A stretch of 43,533 nucleotides of DNA. It comes from Caldifarciminota bacterium (GTDB lineage Bacteria; Hydrothermota; Tepidihabitantia; SM23-42). This document shows positions 42,576 through 43,533 of the stretch, one piece after another; position 1 is the stretch's first letter, and each line of letters starts with the position of its first letter. A program made the position numbers and the translations under genes. The notes below the pieces were generated by a model. The model was not told the DNA's origin. It saw nothing but the letters and a program-made list of their open reading frames with translations, and ran no database searches. The stretch spans positions 1,423,818 through 1,467,350 of the forward strand of contig CP070664.1 of assembly GCA_020355325.1 (NCBI GenBank). Reading direction: 5' to 3'.

Positions 42576-43533
42576 TTAAAGTTCTTCTAAGAAGTGTGTT
42601 GAAATATTTCCCGTATTAAATTTTTTGTCACTCATAATTTTCACGTGCAGGGGGACTGTTGTTGGAATGCCTTCGATGACGATCTCTTCGAGTGCGCGTT
42701 TCATACGCGCAATCGCCTCTGTTCGTGAATTACCCCGACAGACGAGTTTTCCTAATAGAGAATCATACTGGCTTGGAATTGTGTAGCCAGCAAAGATATG
42801 TGTGTCAAACCTCACACCAACTCCTTGAGGCATATGGAAAAAGGTTATTGTACCTGGTGTGGGTATAAAGTTACGATTAGGATCCTCGGCATTAATACGG
42901 CACTCCAGTGCATGTCCTCTGAGAAAAATATTATTCTGTTTAATAGTTAACGTTTCACCCTGGGCAATTTTTATCTGCTCTTTTACGATATCAATGCCAG
43001 TAACCATTTCTGTGACTGGATGTTCAACTTGAATTCGGGTATTCATCTCCATGAAATAGTAATTCTTTTTTTCGTCCATTAAAAATTCAATGGTTCCAGC
43101 AGATTGATACTTGATCTTTTTGGCCGCCTTGATTGCAGCAGTCAGAAGGTTTTCGCGTAACTGTTCATCGACAGCAGGAGAGGGTGATTCTTCAACGAGT
43201 TTTTGATGCCGGCGCTGAATAGAACATTCTCTCTCACCGAGTGCAATTACATTACCAGACTGATCACCGAGGATCTGAACCTCGATATGCCGTGGTTTTG
43301 TAATGAATTTTTCAATATAGAGTCTACTATCACCGAAGGCTGCCTTTGATTCGGCTTGTGCGAGGCGAAATCCTGATTCCAACACCTCCTCACTATTGAT
43401 AATTCTCATTCCTTTTCCACCACCACCGGCTGCTGCCTTGAGCATTATGGGATAGTCTATTTCTTCAATTATTCTCGTTGCATCGTCGATTGATTCGACA
43501 ACGCCGTTACTACCAGGGATGCCGTGAATGTTA
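42576..43533 (-). CDS. accC: Acetyl-CoA carboxylase biotin carboxylase subunit, N-terminus outside the window
   Basis: The frame is open to the window edge. The N-terminal part (IHGIPGSNGVVESIDDATRI) precedes the ATP-grasp loop (MLKAAAGGGGKGMRI), so the ATG at 43445 is internal. Further motifs are YIEKFITKPRHIEVQILGD, RECSIQRRHQKLVEESPS, FMEMNTRIQVEHPVTE and the C-terminal LLGKLVCRGNSRTEAI. These belong to AccC, which carboxylates biotin on AccB with ATP and bicarbonate. Pyruvate or propionyl-CoA carboxylase subunits are close relatives. The separate, single-domain C-terminal end fits AccC. About 318 residues are visible. Confidence 0.93.
   Translation of the reverse strand, partial: NIHGIPGSNGVVESIDDATRIIEEIDYPIMLKAAAGGGGKGMRIINSEEVLESGFRLAQAESKAAFGDSRLYIEKFITKPRHIEVQILGDQSGNVIALGERECSIQRRHQKLVEESPSPAVDEQLRENLLTAAIKAAKKIKYQSAGTIEFLMDEKKNYYFMEMNTRIQVEHPVTEMVTGIDIVKEQIKIAQGETLTIKQNNIFLRGHALECRINAEDPNRNFIPTPGTITFFHMPQGVGVRFDTHIFAGYTIPSQYDSLLGKLVCRGNSRTEAIARMKRALEEIVIEGIPTTVPLHVKIMSDKKFNTGNISTHFLEEL

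Overview
The window is bacterial chromosome of moderate-to-low G+C (about 40% by eye). It is densely packed, with many ATGA or TGATG gene overlaps. The bacterial markers are a macromolecular-synthesis operon (rpsU, mutS2, dnaG, rpoD), an rpsF-ssb-rpsR-rplI cluster, sigma-70 and sigma-54 type promoters, an NtrC-type activator, UvrC and AccC. HdrABC/MvhD, an archaemetzincin, RtcB and CstA together suggest an anaerobic, amino-acid or peptide-using lineage, possibly a poorly cultured phylum of the WOR-3/Stahlbacteria kind. The taxonomic guess is weak. No rRNA, CRISPR array, insertion sequence or transposase was seen.

Layout. 1-435 is the C-terminal end of a membrane glycosyltransferase. 484-6042 is a four-gene module: an unknown 278-aa protein, two BrxD-like (DUF2791) P-loop ATPases and an Lhr/BrxHI-like helicase. 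It looks like the ATPase/helicase part of a BREX-type defence system without PglX, PglZ or BrxC. 6194-11698 is the rpsU-mutS2-dnaG-rpoD operon. 11699-14825 holds a divergent PAS histidine kinase and an archaemetzincin/NtrC-type regulator pair. 15002-16105 is a sigma-54-type promoter and a cysteine-rich GcvH-like gene, closed by a clear terminator. 16401-24848 is one long co-directional run: hdrC, hdrB, hdrA (with a GltD/NfnB-like domain inserted), mvhD, rpsF, ssb, rpsR, rplI, a DUF151 nuclease, a CBS/CorC protein and a methyltransferase. 24886-30852 holds a lipoprotein and minus-strand uvrC, rtcB and cstA. 31087-31197 is tRNA-Phe. 31447-42125 is a chemosensory cluster: a soluble protein joining two MCP-like modules to a family-5 peptide-binding domain, then CheW, CheY, CheA, CheC, a large TPR protein, a TPR-roadblock protein, a roadblock protein and a secreted PIMT-like enzyme. 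42576-43533 is the truncated accC on the minus strand.

How the parts may work together. The kinase/NtrC pair beside a -24/-12 promoter suggests redox-responsive control of the GcvH-like protein, and perhaps a functional link to the Hdr complex. The MCP-SBP fusion, with no signal peptide or membrane segment, suggests a cytosolic sensor of peptide-like ligands feeding CheA/CheY, with TPR and roadblock proteins as possible scaffold or output. No flagellar, pilus, CheR or CheB gene is in the window.

Two genome-level traits stand out. Several genes have near-consensus TTGACA/TATAAT promoters so close to the start codon, with no Shine-Dalgarno, that their mRNAs should be leaderless or nearly so. 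Two conserved genes (mutS2, DUF151 nuclease) lack any ATG/GTG/TTG at the expected N-terminus and appear to start at AUA and AUU, each behind a strong Shine-Dalgarno.
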